From contig CANTFL010001483.1 of the NCBI GenBank assembly GCA_947650285.1, positions 24,283 through 88,282 of the forward strand: 64,000 nt of DNA. Reading direction: 5' to 3'. Shown here piece after piece: positions 11,898 through 23,629 of the stretch. How positions within the stretch are numbered: the stretch's first letter is position 1; each line of letters opens with the position of its first letter. The translations under genes and the position numbers were made by a program. The notes under the pieces were generated by a model, which was not told where the DNA came from, did not search any database, and saw only the letters and a program-made list of their open reading frames with translations. This DNA comes from Hyaloperonospora brassicae. Its lineage: Eukaryota > Oomycota > Peronosporomycetes > Peronosporales > Peronosporaceae.

Positions 11898-12592
11898 AAC
11901 GGTGCTAACCACAACCCTACCACCACACCAAATCACACACAATAACGCATCGCAAGAATGTTACACCCATGCGACATGCATACACAAACAGACTGCTACT
12001 GCTGCTATCCCCTGCCCACTGATCAGCTACAAAATAGCTTATCTGCGTCGCCCGCTTTCATTACACAAGCTTCGAGAGACTTCGTGGCGCCAACAGTACC
12101 GGCGCAGTGTACGGATCGCTTTTCCATGCGACATTTAGCATACCATCGACTTGATAGACATAACGCGCTCCTATGTAGACGACTGCGCAAGCATAGCGTG
12201 GTTGCATCCGTCTCCGTGCTTTTATCTCCAATGTTAGTACTGAGCCTCAGTACAGCCGCAGTGTTACCTCTCGCAATGAAGCATGTATCTCTTTTGCGCT
12301 CATGCCTCGAAATTACATCGCCCGTACAACAGGTTTCTTGAAATAGGCTTGTAGCGAAAGAGGCGAGCAATGGACAACGTCTACGCCAAAAGCCAAGCCA
12401 GTGCCAGGCCTGTACCCGTGCGAGCCGAGCCAACCGCGGCTGGAAGAGCAAAAGAAGGCCAAACCGAGGTGGTCAGCATATCCGCTAGCATGGTGGAGGC
12501 TGTAGGTTGTTCTCACATGACGAAGCACAGCGATATAGTAGATGCAATAGCAGTCGGTCAATAGCAGTCGGCGAAGACAGGAAAGAATGGAT

Positions 12593-12672
12593 TGGCCAAT
12601 GTGGGATTCGAACCCACGCCCTTTCGGACCAGTGCCTTAAACTGGCGCCTTAGACCGCTCGGCCAATTGACC
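12593..12672 (-). tRNA. tRNA-Leu (AAG), array copy 13
   Basis: Identical gene, 775 bp from copy 12. The micro-locus has returned to the short form. Confidence 0.98.
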
Positions 12673-13367
12673 AACGGTGCTAACCACAACCCTACCACCA
12701 CACCAAATCACACACAATAACGCATCGCAAGAATGTTACACCCATGCGACATGCATACACAAACAGACTGCTACTGCTGCTATCCCCTGCCAACTGATCA
12801 GCTACAAAATAGCTTATCTGCGTCGCCCGCTTTCATTACACAAGCTTCGAGAGACTTCGTGGCGCCAACAGTACCGGCGCAGTGTACGGATCGCTTTTCC
12901 ATGCGACATTTAGCATACCATCGACTTGATAGACATAACGCGCTCCTATGTAGACGACTGCGCAAGCATAGCGTGGTTGCATCCGTCTCCGTGCTTTTCT
13001 CTCCAATGTTAGTACTGAGCCTCAGTACAGCCGCAGTGTTACCTCTCGCAATGAAGCATGTATCTCTTTTGCGCTCATGCCTCGAAATTACATCGCCCGT
13101 ACAACAGGTTTCTTGAAATAGGCTTGTAGCGAAAGAGGCGAGCAATGGACAACGTCTACGCCAAAAGTCAAGCCAGTGCCAGGCCTGTACCCGTGCGAGC
13201 CGAGCCAACCGCGGCTGGAAGAGCAAAAGAAGGCCAAACCGAGGTGGTCAGCATATCCGCTAGCATGGTGGAGACTGTAGGTTGTTCTCACATGACAAAG
13301 CACAGCGATATAGTAGATGCAATAGCAGTCGGTCAATAGCAGTCGGCGAAGACAGGAAAGAATGGAT

Positions 13368-13447
13368 TGGCCAATGTGGGATTCGAACCCACGCCCTTTC
13401 GGACCAGTGCCTTAAACTGGCGCCTTAGACCGCTCGGCCAATTGACC
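13368..13447 (-). tRNA. tRNA-Leu (AAG), array copy 14
   Basis: Identical gene, 775 bp from copy 13. The preceding unit has the CCTGCCAACTG variant. Confidence 0.98.
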
Positions 13448-14142
13448 AACGGTGCTAACCACAACCCTACCACCACACCAAATCACACACAATAACGCAT
13501 CGCAAGAATGTTACACCCATGCGACATGCATACACAAACAGACTGCTACTGCTGCTATCCCCTGCCCACTGATCAGCTACAAAATAGCTTATCTGCGTCG
13601 CCCGCTTTCATTACACAAGCTTCGAGAGACTTCGTGGCGCCAACAGTACCGGCGCAGTGTACGGATCGCTTTTCCATGCGACATTTAGCATACCATCGAC
13701 TTGATAGACATAACGCGCTCCTATGTAGACGACTGCGCAAGCATAGCGTGGTTGCATCCGTCTCCGTGCTTTTCTCTCCAATGTTAGTACTGAGCCTCAG
13801 TACAGCCGCAGTGTTACCTCTCGCAATGAAGCATGTATCTCTTTTGCGCTCATGCCTCGAAATTACATCGCCCGTACAACAGGTTTCTTGAAATAGGCTT
13901 GTAGCGAAAGAGGCGAGAAATGGACAACGTCTACGCCAAAAGTCAAGCCAGTGCCAGGCCTGTACCCGTGCGAGCCGAGCCAACCGCGGCTGGAAGAGCA
14001 AAAGAAGGCCAAGCCGAGGTGGTCAGCATATCCGCTAGCATGGTGGAGACTGTAGGTTGTTCTCACATGACGAAGCACAGCGATATAGTAGATGCAATAG
14101 CAGTCGGTCAATAGCAGTCGGCGAAGACAGGAAAGAATGGAT

Positions 14143-14222
14143 TGGCCAATGTGGGATTCGAACCCACGCCCTTTCGGACCAGTGCCTTAAACTGGCGCCT
14201 TAGACCGCTCGGCCAATTGACC
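14143..14222 (-). tRNA. tRNA-Leu (AAG), array copy 15
   Basis: Identical gene, 775 bp from copy 14, short micro-locus. Confidence 0.98.
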
Positions 14223-14918
14223 AACGGTGCTAACCACAACCCTACCACCACACCAAATCACACACAATAACGCATCGCAAGAATGTTACACCCATGCGAC
14301 ATGCATACACAAACAGACTGCTACTGCTGCTATCCCCTGCCCACTGATCAGCTACAAAATAGCTTATCTGCGTCGCCCGCTTTCATTACACAAGCTTCGA
14401 GAGACTTCGTGGCGCCAACAGTACCGGCGCAGTGTACGGATCGCTTTTCCATGCGACATTTAGCATACCATCGACTTGATAGACATAACGCGCTCCTATG
14501 TAGACGACTGCGCAAGCATAGCGTGGTTGCATCCGTCTCCGTGCTTTTATCTCCAATGTTAGTACTGAGCCTCAGTACAGCCGCAGTGTTACCTCTCGCA
14601 ATGAAGCATGTATCTCTTTTGCGCTCATGCCTCGAAATTACATCGCCCGTACAACAGGTTTCTTGAAATAGGCTTGTAGCGAAAGAGGCGAGAAATGGAC
14701 AACGTCTACGCCAAAAGTCAAGCCAGTGCCAGGCCTGTACCCGTGCGAGGCCGAGCCAACCGCGGCTGGAAGAGCAAAAGAAGGCCAAACCGAGGTGGTC
14801 AGCATATCCGCTAGCATGGTGGAGACTGTAGGTTGTTCTCACATGACGAAGCACAGCGATATAGTAGATGCAATAGCAGTCGGTCAATAGCAGTCGGCGA
14901 AGACAGGAAAGAATGGAT

Positions 14919-14998
14919 TGGCCAATGTGGGATTCGAACCCACGCCCTTTCGGACCAGTGCCTTAAACTGGCGCCTTAGACCGCTCGGCCAATTGACC
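14919..14998 (-). tRNA. tRNA-Leu (AAG), array copy 16
   Basis: Identical gene, 776 bp from copy 15. One extra G at the micro-locus (GTGCGAGGCCGAGCC). Confidence 0.98.
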
Positions 14999-15699
14999 AA
15001 CGGTGCTAACCACAACCCTACCACCACACCAAATCACACACAATAACGCATCGCAAGAATGTTACACCCATGCGACATGCATACACAAACAGACTGCTAC
15101 TGCTGCTATCCCCTGCCCACTGATCAGCTACAAAATAGCTTATCTGCGTCGCCCGCTTTCATTACACAAGCTTCGAGAGACTTCGTGGCGCCAACAGTAC
15201 CGGCGCAGTGTACGGATCGCTTTTCCATGCGACATTTAGCATACCATCGACTTGATAGACATAACGCGCTCCTATGTAGACGACTGCGCAAGCATAGCGT
15301 GGTTGCATCCGTCTCCGTGCTTTTATCTCCAATGTTAGTACTGAGCCTCAGTACAGCCGCAGTGTTACCTCTCGCAATGAAGCATGTATCTCTTTTGCGC
15401 TCATGCCTCGAAATTACATCGCCCGTACAACAGGTTTCTTGAAATAGGCTTGTAGCGAAAGAGGCGAGCAATGGACAACGTCTACGCCAAAAGCCAAGCC
15501 AGTGCCAGGCCTGTACCCGTGCGAGCGCGAGCCGAGCCAACCGCGGCTGGAAGAGCAAAAGAAGGCCAAACCGAGGTGGTCAGCATATCCGCTAGCATGG
15601 TGGAGGCTGTAGGTTGTTCTCACATGACAAAGCACAGCGATATAGTAGATGCAATAGCAGTCGGTCAATAGCAGTCGGCGAACACAGGAAAGAATGGAT

Positions 15700-15779
15700 T
15701 GGCCAATGTGGGATTCGAACCCACGCCCTTTCGGACCAGTGCCTTAAACTGGCGCCTTAGACCGCTCGGCCAATTGACC
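15700..15779 (-). tRNA. tRNA-Leu (AAG), array copy 17
   Basis: Identical gene, 781 bp from copy 16. The micro-locus reads GTGCGAGCGCGAGCCGAGCC (+6 bp). Confidence 0.98.
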
Positions 15780-16479
15780 AACGGTGCTAACCACAACCCT
15801 ACCACCACACCAAATCACACACAATAACGCATCGCAAGAATGTTACACCCATGCGACATGCATACACAAACAGACTGCTACTGCTGCTATCCCCTGCCCA
15901 CTGATCAGCTACAAAATAGCTTATCTGCGTCGCCCGCTTTCATTACACAAGCTTCGAGAGACTTCGTGGCGCCAACAGTACCGGCGCAGTGTACGGATCG
16001 CTTTTCCATGCGACATTTAGCATACCATCGACTTGATAGACATAACGCGCTCCTATGTAGACGACTGCGCAAGCATAGCGTGGTTGCATCCGTCTCCGTG
16101 CTTTTATCTCCAATGTTAGTACTGAGCCTCAGTACAGCCGCAGTGTTACCTCTCGCAATGAAGCATGTATCTCTTTTGCGCTCATGCCTCGAAATTACAT
16201 CGCCCGTACAACAGGTTTCTTGAAATAGGCTTGTAGCGAAAGAGGCGAGCAATGGACAACGTCTACGCCAAAAGCCAAGCCAGTGCCAGGCCTGTACCCG
16301 TGCGAGTGCGACCGAGCCAACCGCGGCTGGAAGAGCAAAAGAAGGCCAAACCGAGGTGGTCAGCATATCCACTAGCATGGTGGAGGCTGTAGGTTGTTCT
16401 CACATGACAAAGCACAGCGATATAGTAGATGCAATAGCAGTCGGTCAATAGCAGTCGGCGAACACAGGAAAGAATGGAT

Positions 16480-16559
16480 TGGCCAATGTGGGATTCGAAC
16501 CCACGCCCTTTCGGACCAGTGCCTTAAACTGGCGCCTTAGACCGCTCGGCCAATTGACC
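16480..16559 (-). tRNA. tRNA-Leu (AAG), array copy 18
   Basis: Identical gene, 780 bp from copy 17. The micro-locus is +5 bp, the same form as before copy 8. Confidence 0.98.
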
Positions 16560-17260
16560 AACGGTGCTAACCACAACCCTACCACCACACCAAATCACAC
16601 ACAATAACGCATCGCAAGAATGTTACACCCATGCGACATGCATACACAAACAGACTGCTACTGCTGCTATCCCCTGCCCACTGATCAGCTACAAAATAGC
16701 TTATCTGCGTCGCCCGCTTTCATTACACAAGCTTCGAGAGACTTCGTGGCGCCAACAGTACCGGCGCAGTGTACGGATCGCTTTTCCATGCGACATTTAG
16801 CATACCATCGACTTGATAGACATAACGCGCTCCTATGTAGACGACTGCGCAAGCATAGCGTGGTTGCATCCGTCTCCGTGCTTTTCTCTCCAATGATAGT
16901 ACTGAGCCTCAGTACAGCCGCAGTGTTACCTCTCGCAATGAAGCATGTATCTCTTTTGCGCTCATGCCTCGAAATTACATCGCCCGTACAACAGGTTTCT
17001 TGAAATAGGCTTGTAGCGAAAGAGGCGAGCAATGGACAACGTCTACGCCAAAAGCCAAGCCAGTGCCAGGCCTGTACCCGTGCGAGCGCGAGCCGAGCCA
17101 ACCGCGGCTGGAAGAGCAAAAGAAGGCCAAACCGAGGTGGTCAGCATATCCGCTAGCATGGTGGAGGCTGTAGGTTGTTCTCACATGACAAAGCACAGCG
17201 ATATAGTAGATGCAATAGCAGTCGGTCAATAGCAGTCGGCGAACACAGGAAAGAATGGAT

Positions 17261-17340
17261 TGGCCAATGTGGGATTCGAACCCACGCCCTTTCGGACCAG
17301 TGCCTTAAACTGGCGCCTTAGACCGCTCGGCCAATTGACC
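17261..17340 (-). tRNA. tRNA-Leu (AAG), array copy 19
   Basis: Identical gene, 781 bp from copy 18. The +6 bp micro-locus matches the one before copy 17, so the 17-19 stretch alternates two forms. Confidence 0.98.
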
Positions 17341-18041
17341 AACGGTGCTAACCACAACCCTACCACCACACCAAATCACACACAATAACGCATCGCAAGA
17401 ATGTTACACCCATGCGACATGCATACACAAACAGACTGCTACTGCTGCTATCCCCTGGCCCACTGATCAGCTACAAAATAGCTTATCTGCGTCGCCCGCT
17501 TTCATTACACAAGCTTCGAGAGACTTCGTGGCGCCAACAGTACCGGCGCAGTGTACGGATCGCTTTTCCATGCGACATTTAGCATACCATCGACTTGATA
17601 GACATAACGCGCTCCTATGTAGACGACTGCGCAAGCATAGCGTGGTTGCATCCGTCTCCGTGCTTTTCTCTCCAATGTTAGTACTGAGCCTCAGTACAGC
17701 CGCAGTGTTACCTCTCGCAATGAAGCATGTATCTCTTTTGCGCTCATGCCTCGAAATTACATCGCCCGTACAACAGGTTTCTTGAAATAGGCTTGTAGCG
17801 AAAGAGGCGAGCAATGGACAACGTCTACGCCAAAAGTCAAGCCAGTGCCAGGCCTGTACCCGTGCGAGTGCGACCGAGCCAACCGCGGCTGGAAGAGCAA
17901 AAGAAGGCCAAGCCGAGGTGGTCAGCATATCCGCTAGCATGGTGGAGACTGTAGGTTGTTCTCACATGACAAAGCACAGCGATATAGTAGATGCAATAGC
18001 AGTCGGTCAATAGCAGTCGGCGAAGACAGGAAAGAATGGAT

Positions 18042-18121
18042 TGGCCAATGTGGGATTCGAACCCACGCCCTTTCGGACCAGTGCCTTAAACTGGCGCCTT
18101 AGACCGCTCGGCCAATTGACC
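18042..18121 (-). tRNA. tRNA-Leu (AAG), array copy 20
   Basis: Identical gene, 781 bp from copy 19 (+5 bp micro-locus plus the extra G in CCCCTGG). Confidence 0.98.
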
Positions 18122-18820
18122 AACGGTGCTAACCACAACCCTACCACCACACCAAATCACACACAATAACGCATCGCAAGAATGTTACACCCATGCGACA
18201 TGCATACACAAACAGACTGCTACTGCTGCTATCCCCTGGCCAACTGATCAGCTACAAAATAGCTTATCTGCGTCGCCCGCTTTCATTACACAAGCTTCGA
18301 GAGACTTCGTGGCGCCAACAGTACCGGCGCAGTGTACGGATCGCTTTTCCATGCGACATTTAGCATACCATCGACTTGATAGACATAACGCGCTCCTATG
18401 TAGACGACTGCGCAAGCATAGCGTGGTTGCATCCGTCTCCGTGCTTTTATCTCCAATGTTAGTACTGAGCCTCAGTACAGCCGCAGTGTTACCTCTCGCA
18501 ATGAAGCATGTATCTCTTTTGCGCTCATGCCTCGAAATTACATCGCCCGTACAACAGGTTTCTTGAAATAGGCTTGTAGCGAAAGAGGCGAGAAATGGAC
18601 AACGTCTACGCCAAAAGTCAAGCCAGTGCCAGGCCTGTACCCGTGCGAGGCGCCGAGCCAACCGCGGCTGGAAGAGCAAAAGAAGGCCAAGCCGAGGTGG
18701 TCAGCATATCCGCTAGCATGGTGGAGACTGTAGGTTGTTCTCACATGACGAAGCGCAGCGATATAGTAGATGCAATAGCAGTCGGTCAATAGCAGTCGGC
18801 GAACACAGGAAAGAATGGAT

Positions 18821-18900
18821 TGGCCAATGTGGGATTCGAACCCACGCCCTTTCGGACCAGTGCCTTAAACTGGCGCCTTAGACCGCTCGGCCAATTGACC
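18821..18900 (-). tRNA. tRNA-Leu (AAG), array copy 21
   Basis: Identical gene, 779 bp from copy 20 (GTGCGAGGCGCCGAGCC, +3 bp, plus the extra G). Confidence 0.98.
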
Positions 18901-19595
18901 AACGGTGCTAACCACAACCCTACCACCACACCAAATCACACACAATAACGCATCGCAAGAATGTTACACCCATGCGACATGCATACACAAACAGACTGCT
19001 ACTGCTGCTATCCCCTGCCAACTGATCAGCTACAAAATAGCTTATCTGCGTCGCCCGCTTTCATTACACAAGCTTCGAGAGACTTCGTGGCGCCAACAGT
19101 ACCGGCGCAGTGTACGGATCGCTTTTCCATGCGACATTTAGCATACCATCGACTTGATAGACATAACGCGCTCCTATGTAGACGACTGCGCAAGCATAGC
19201 GTGGTTGCATCCGTCTCCGTGCTTTTATCTCCAATGTTAGTACTGAGCCTCAGTACAGCCGCAGTGTTACCTCTCGCAATGAAGCATGTATCTCTTTTGC
19301 GCTCATGCCTCGAAATTACATCGCCCGTACAACAGGTTTCTTGAAATAGGCTTGTAGCGAAAGAGGCGAGAAATGGACAACGTCTACGCCAAAAGTCAAG
19401 CCAGTGCCAGGCCTGTACCCGTGCGAGCCAAGCCAACCGCGGCTGGAGGAGCAAAAGAAGGCCAAGCCGAGGTGGTCAGCATATCCGCTAGCATGGTGGA
19501 GACTGTAGGTTGTTCTCACATGACGAAGCACAGCGATATAGTAGATGCAATAGCAGTCGGTCAATAGCAGTCGGCGAAGACAGGAAAGAATGGAT

Positions 19596-19675
19596 TGGCC
19601 AATGTGGGATTCGAACCCACGCCCTTTCGGACCAGTGCCTTAAACTGGCGCCTTAGACCGCTCGGCCAATTGACC
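19596..19675 (-). tRNA. tRNA-Leu (AAG), array copy 22
   Basis: Identical gene, 775 bp from copy 21. From here every step is 775 bp and the units are nearly uniform. Confidence 0.98.
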
Positions 19676-20370
19676 AACGGTGCTAACCACAACCCTACCA
19701 CCACACCAAATCACACACAATAACGCATCGCAAGAATGTTACACCCATGCGACATGCATACACAAACAGACTGCTACTGCTGCTATCCCCTGCCAACTGA
19801 TCAGCTACAAAATAGCTTATCTGCGTCGCCCGCTTTCATTACACAAGCTTCGAGAGACTTCGTGGCGCCAACAGTACCGGCGCAGTGTACGGATCGCTTT
19901 TCCATGCGACATTTAGCATACCATCGACTTGATAGACATAACGCGCTCCTATGTAGACGACTGCGCAAGCATAGCGTGGTTGCATCCGTCTCCGTGCTTT
20001 TATCTCCAATGTTAGTACTGAGCCTCAGTACAGCCGCAGTGTTACCTCTCGCAATGAAGCATGTATCTCTTTTGCGCTCATGCCTCGAAATTACATCGCC
20101 CGTACAACAGGTTTCTTGAAATAGGCTTGTAGCGAAAGAGGCGAGAAATGGACAACGTCTACGCCAAAAGTCAAGCCAGTGCCAGGCCTGTACCCGTGCG
20201 AGCCGAGCCAACCGCGGCTGGAAGAGCAAAAGAAGGCCAAGCCGAGGTGGTCAGCATATCCGCTAGCATGGTGGAGACTGTAGGTTGTTCTCACATGACG
20301 AAGCGCAGCGATATAGTAGATGCAATAGCAGTCGGTCAATAGCAGTCGGCGAAGACAGGAAAGAATGGAT

Positions 20371-20450
20371 TGGCCAATGTGGGATTCGAACCCACGCCCT
20401 TTCGGACCAGTGCCTTAAACTGGCGCCTTAGACCGCTCGGCCAATTGACC
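20371..20450 (-). tRNA. tRNA-Leu (AAG), array copy 23
   Basis: Identical gene, 775 bp from copy 22, within the homogeneous right-hand block. Confidence 0.98.
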
Positions 20451-21145
20451 AACGGTGCTAACCACAACCCTACCACCACACCAAATCACACACAATAACG
20501 CATCGCAAGAATGTTACACCCATGCGACATGCATACACAAACAGACTGCTACTGCTGCTATCCCCTGCCAACTGATCAGCTACAAAATAGCTTATCTGCG
20601 TCGCCCGCTTTCATTACACAAGCTTCGAGAGACTTCGTGGCGCCAACAGTACCGGCGCAGTGTACGGATCGCTTTTCCATGCGACATTTAGCATACCATC
20701 GACTTGATAGACATAACGCGCTCCTATGTAGACGACTGCGCAAGCATAGCGTGGTTGCATCCGTCTCCGTGCTTTTATCTCCAATGTTAGTACTGAGCCT
20801 CAGTACAGCCGCAGTGTTACCTCTCGCAATGAAGCATGTATCTCTTTTGCGCTCATGCCTCGAAATTACATCGCCCGTACAACAGGTTTCTTGAAATAGG
20901 CTTGTAGCGAAAGAAGCGAGAAATGGACAACGTCTACGCCAAAAGTCAAGCCAGTGCCAGGCCTGTACCCGTGCGAGCCAAGCCAACCGCGGCTGGAAGA
21001 GCAAAAGAAGGCCAAGCCGAGGTGGTCAGCATATCCGCTAGCATGGTGGAGACTGTAGGTTGTTCTCACATGACGAAGCGCAGCGATATAGTAGATGCAA
21101 TAGCAGTCGGTCAATAGCAGTCGGCGAAGACAGGAAAGAATGGAT

Positions 21146-21225
21146 TGGCCAATGTGGGATTCGAACCCACGCCCTTTCGGACCAGTGCCTTAAACTGGCG
21201 CCTTAGACCGCTCGGCCAATTGACC
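21146..21225 (-). tRNA. tRNA-Leu (AAG), array copy 24
   Basis: Identical gene, 775 bp from copy 23. The preceding unit carries the first GAAAGAAGCGAG variant, shared by the last four units. Confidence 0.98.
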
Positions 21226-21920
21226 AACGGTGCTAACCACAACCCTACCACCACACCAAATCACACACAATAACGCATCGCAAGAATGTTACACCCATGC
21301 GACATGCATACACAAACAGACTGCTACTGCTGCTATCCCCTGCCAACTGATCAGCTACAAAATAGCTTATCTGCGTCGCCCGCTTTCATTACACAAGCTT
21401 CGAGAGACTTCGTGGCGCCAACAGTACCGGCGCAGTGTACGGATCGCTTTTCCATGCGACATTTAGCATACCATCGACTTGATAGACATAACGCGCTCCT
21501 ATGTAGACGACTGCGCAAGCATAGCGTGGTTGCATCCGTCTCCGTGCTTTTATCTCCAATGTTAGTACTGAGCCTCAGTACAGCCGCAGTGTTACCTCTC
21601 GCAATGAAGCATGTATCTCTTTTGCGCTCATGCCTCGAAATTACATCGCCCGTACAACAGGTTTCTTGAAATAGGCTTGTAGCGAAAGAAGCGAGAAATG
21701 GACAACGTCTACGCCAAAAGTCAAGCCAGTGCCAGGCCTGTACCCGTGCGAGCCAAGCCAACCGCGGCTGGAAGAGCAAAAGAAGGCCAAGCCGAGGTGG
21801 TCAGCATATCCGCTAGCATGGTGGAGACTGTAGGTTGTTCTCACATGACGAAGCGCAGCGATATAGTAGATGCAATAGCAGTCGGTCAATAGCAGTCGGC
21901 GAAGACAGGAAAGAATGGAT

Positions 21921-22000
21921 TGGCCAATGTGGGATTCGAACCCACGCCCTTTCGGACCAGTGCCTTAAACTGGCGCCTTAGACCGCTCGGCCAATTGACC
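21921..22000 (-). tRNA. tRNA-Leu (AAG), array copy 25
   Basis: Identical gene, 775 bp from copy 24. I saw no difference between this unit and the one before it. Confidence 0.98.
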
Positions 22001-22695
22001 AACGGTGCTAACCACAACCCTACCACCACACCAAATCACACACAATAACGCATCGCAAGAATGTTACACCCATGCGACATGCATACACAAACAGACTGCT
22101 ACTGCTGCTATCCCCTGCCAACTGATCAGCTACAAAATAGCTTATCTGCGTCGCCCGCTTTCATTACACAAGCTTCGAGAGACTTCGTGGCGCCAACAGT
22201 ACCGGCGCAGTGTACGGATCGCTTTTCCATGCGACATTTAGCATACCATCGACTTGATAGACATAACGCGCTCCTATGTAGACGACTGCGCAAGCATAGC
22301 GTGGTTGCATCCGTCTCCGTGCTTTTATCTCCAATGTTAGTACTGAGCCTCAGTACAGCCGCAGTGTTACCTCTCGCAATGAAGCATGTATCTCTTTTGC
22401 GCTCATGCCTCGAAATTACATCGCCCGTACAACAGGTTTCTTGAAATAGGCTTGTAGCGAAAGAAGCGAGAAATGGACAACGTCTACGCCAAAAGTCAAG
22501 CCAGTGCCAGGCCTGTACCCGTGCGAGCCAAGCCAACCGCGGCTGGAGGCGCAAAAGAAGGCCAAGCCGAGGTGGTCAGCATATCCGCTAGCATGGTGGA
22601 GACTGTAGGTTGTTCTCACATGACGAAGCGCAGCGATATAGTAGATGCAATAGCAGTCGGTCAATAGCAGTCGGCGAAGACAGGAAAGAATGGAT

Positions 22696-22775
22696 TGGCC
22701 AATGTGGGATTCGAACCCACGCCCTTTCGGACCAGTGCCTTAAACTGGCGCCTTAGACCGCTCGGCCAATTGACC
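22696..22775 (-). tRNA. tRNA-Leu (AAG), array copy 26
   Basis: Identical gene, 775 bp from copy 25. The unit differs from its neighbours by a GGAGGC variant after the micro-locus, a form also found near copies 2 and 3. Confidence 0.98.
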
Positions 22776-23470
22776 AACGGTGCTAACCACAACCCTACCA
22801 CCACACCAAATCACACACAATAACGCATCGCAAGAATGTTACACCCATGCGACATGCATACACAAACAGACTGCTACTGCTGCTATCCCCTGCCAACTGA
22901 TCAGCTACAAAATAGCTTATCTGCGTCGCCCGCTTTCATTACACAAGCTTCGAGAGACTTCGTGGCGCCAACAGTACCGGCGCAGTGTACGGATCGCTTT
23001 TCCATGCGACATTTAGCATACCATCGACTTGATAGACATAACGCGCTCCTATGTAGACGACTGCGCAAGCATAGCGTGGTTGCATCCGTCTCCGTGCTTT
23101 TATCTCCAATGTTAGTACTGAGCCTCAGTACAGCCGCAGTGTTACCTCTCGCAATGAAGCATGTATCTCTTTTGCGCTCATGCCTCGAAATTACATCGCC
23201 CGTACAACAGGTTTCTTGAAATAGGCTTGTAGCGAAAGAAGCGAGAAATGGACAACGTCTACGCCAAAAGTCAAGCCAGTGCCAGGCCTGTACCCGTGCG
23301 AGCCAAGCCAACCGCGGCTGGAAGAGCAAAAGAAGGCCAAGCCGAGGTGGTCAGCATATCCGCTAGCATGGTGGAGACTGTAGGTTGTTCTCACATGACG
23401 AAGCGCAGCGATATAGTAGATGCAATAGCAGTCGGTCAATAGCAGTCGGCGAAGACAGGAAAGAATGGAT

Positions 23471-23550
23471 TGGCCAATGTGGGATTCGAACCCACGCCCT
23501 TTCGGACCAGTGCCTTAAACTGGCGCCTTAGACCGCTCGGCCAATTGACC
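23471..23550 (-). tRNA. tRNA-Leu (AAG), array copy 27 (last)
   Basis: Identical gene, 775 bp from copy 26. Only about 38 bp of normal 5' flank remain on the plus-strand right side before the array is cut at 23588. Confidence 0.98.
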
Positions 23551-23588
23551 AACGGTGCTAACCACAACCCTACCACCACACCAAATCA

Positions 23589-23629
23589 CTAGCAGTCGGT
23601 CAATAGCAGTCGGCGAACACAGGAAAGAA
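23589..23629. repeat. Rearranged terminal scar of the tRNA array
   Basis: After the truncated unit (CCAAATCAC) the sequence jumps straight to TAGCAGTCGGTC... through GGAAAGAAT, the piece that normally lies just left of a tRNA gene, then leaves the repeat at 23630. It carries the CGAACACAGG variant. It looks like a deletion or illegitimate join that removed a tRNA gene and most of a unit. Confidence 0.85.

Larger units (their letters stand above)
2925..23588. repeat. Tandem array of about 26.6 units (775-782 bp) each bearing a tRNA-Leu gene
   Basis: Direct tandem repeat. Homology to the unit starts at 2925 in a more diverged partial copy and ends at 23588 in a truncated one. Successive tRNA genes are spaced 775 (x4), 779, 779, 780, 782, 781, 778, 777, 775 (x3), 776, 781, 780, 781, 781, 779 and 775 (x6) bp. 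Nearly all length change comes from one micro-locus (for example around 3867-3880 and 6963-6973), where GAG/GCGAG-like triplets expand. A single optional G in CCCCTG(G)CC about 115 bp 5' of the tRNA accounts for the rest. Each complete unit also holds a perfect 17-nt palindrome (GTACTGAGCCTCAGTAC; first at 3681) and a 12-mer AATAGCAGTCGG repeated twice just 3' of the tRNA. ORFs of 64-180 codons recur on both strands, but their frames break at the micro-locus, so I treat them as incidental. Confidence 0.98.

Noticed and set aside
3346..23219. Recurrent ORFs in every unit on both strands (78, 127, 142, 82 and 64 codons)
   Set aside because: They recur because the DNA repeats. The micro-locus indels change their frames and lengths (142, 144, 157, 180 codons), changes are not biased to silent sites, and the longest ones overlap each other on opposite strands. 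No domain is recognisable.
2925..23588. CRISPR array or bacterial repeat system
   Set aside because: Units are 775 bp with a eukaryotic-type tRNA gene. There are no short repeats with unique spacers and the genome context is eukaryotic.
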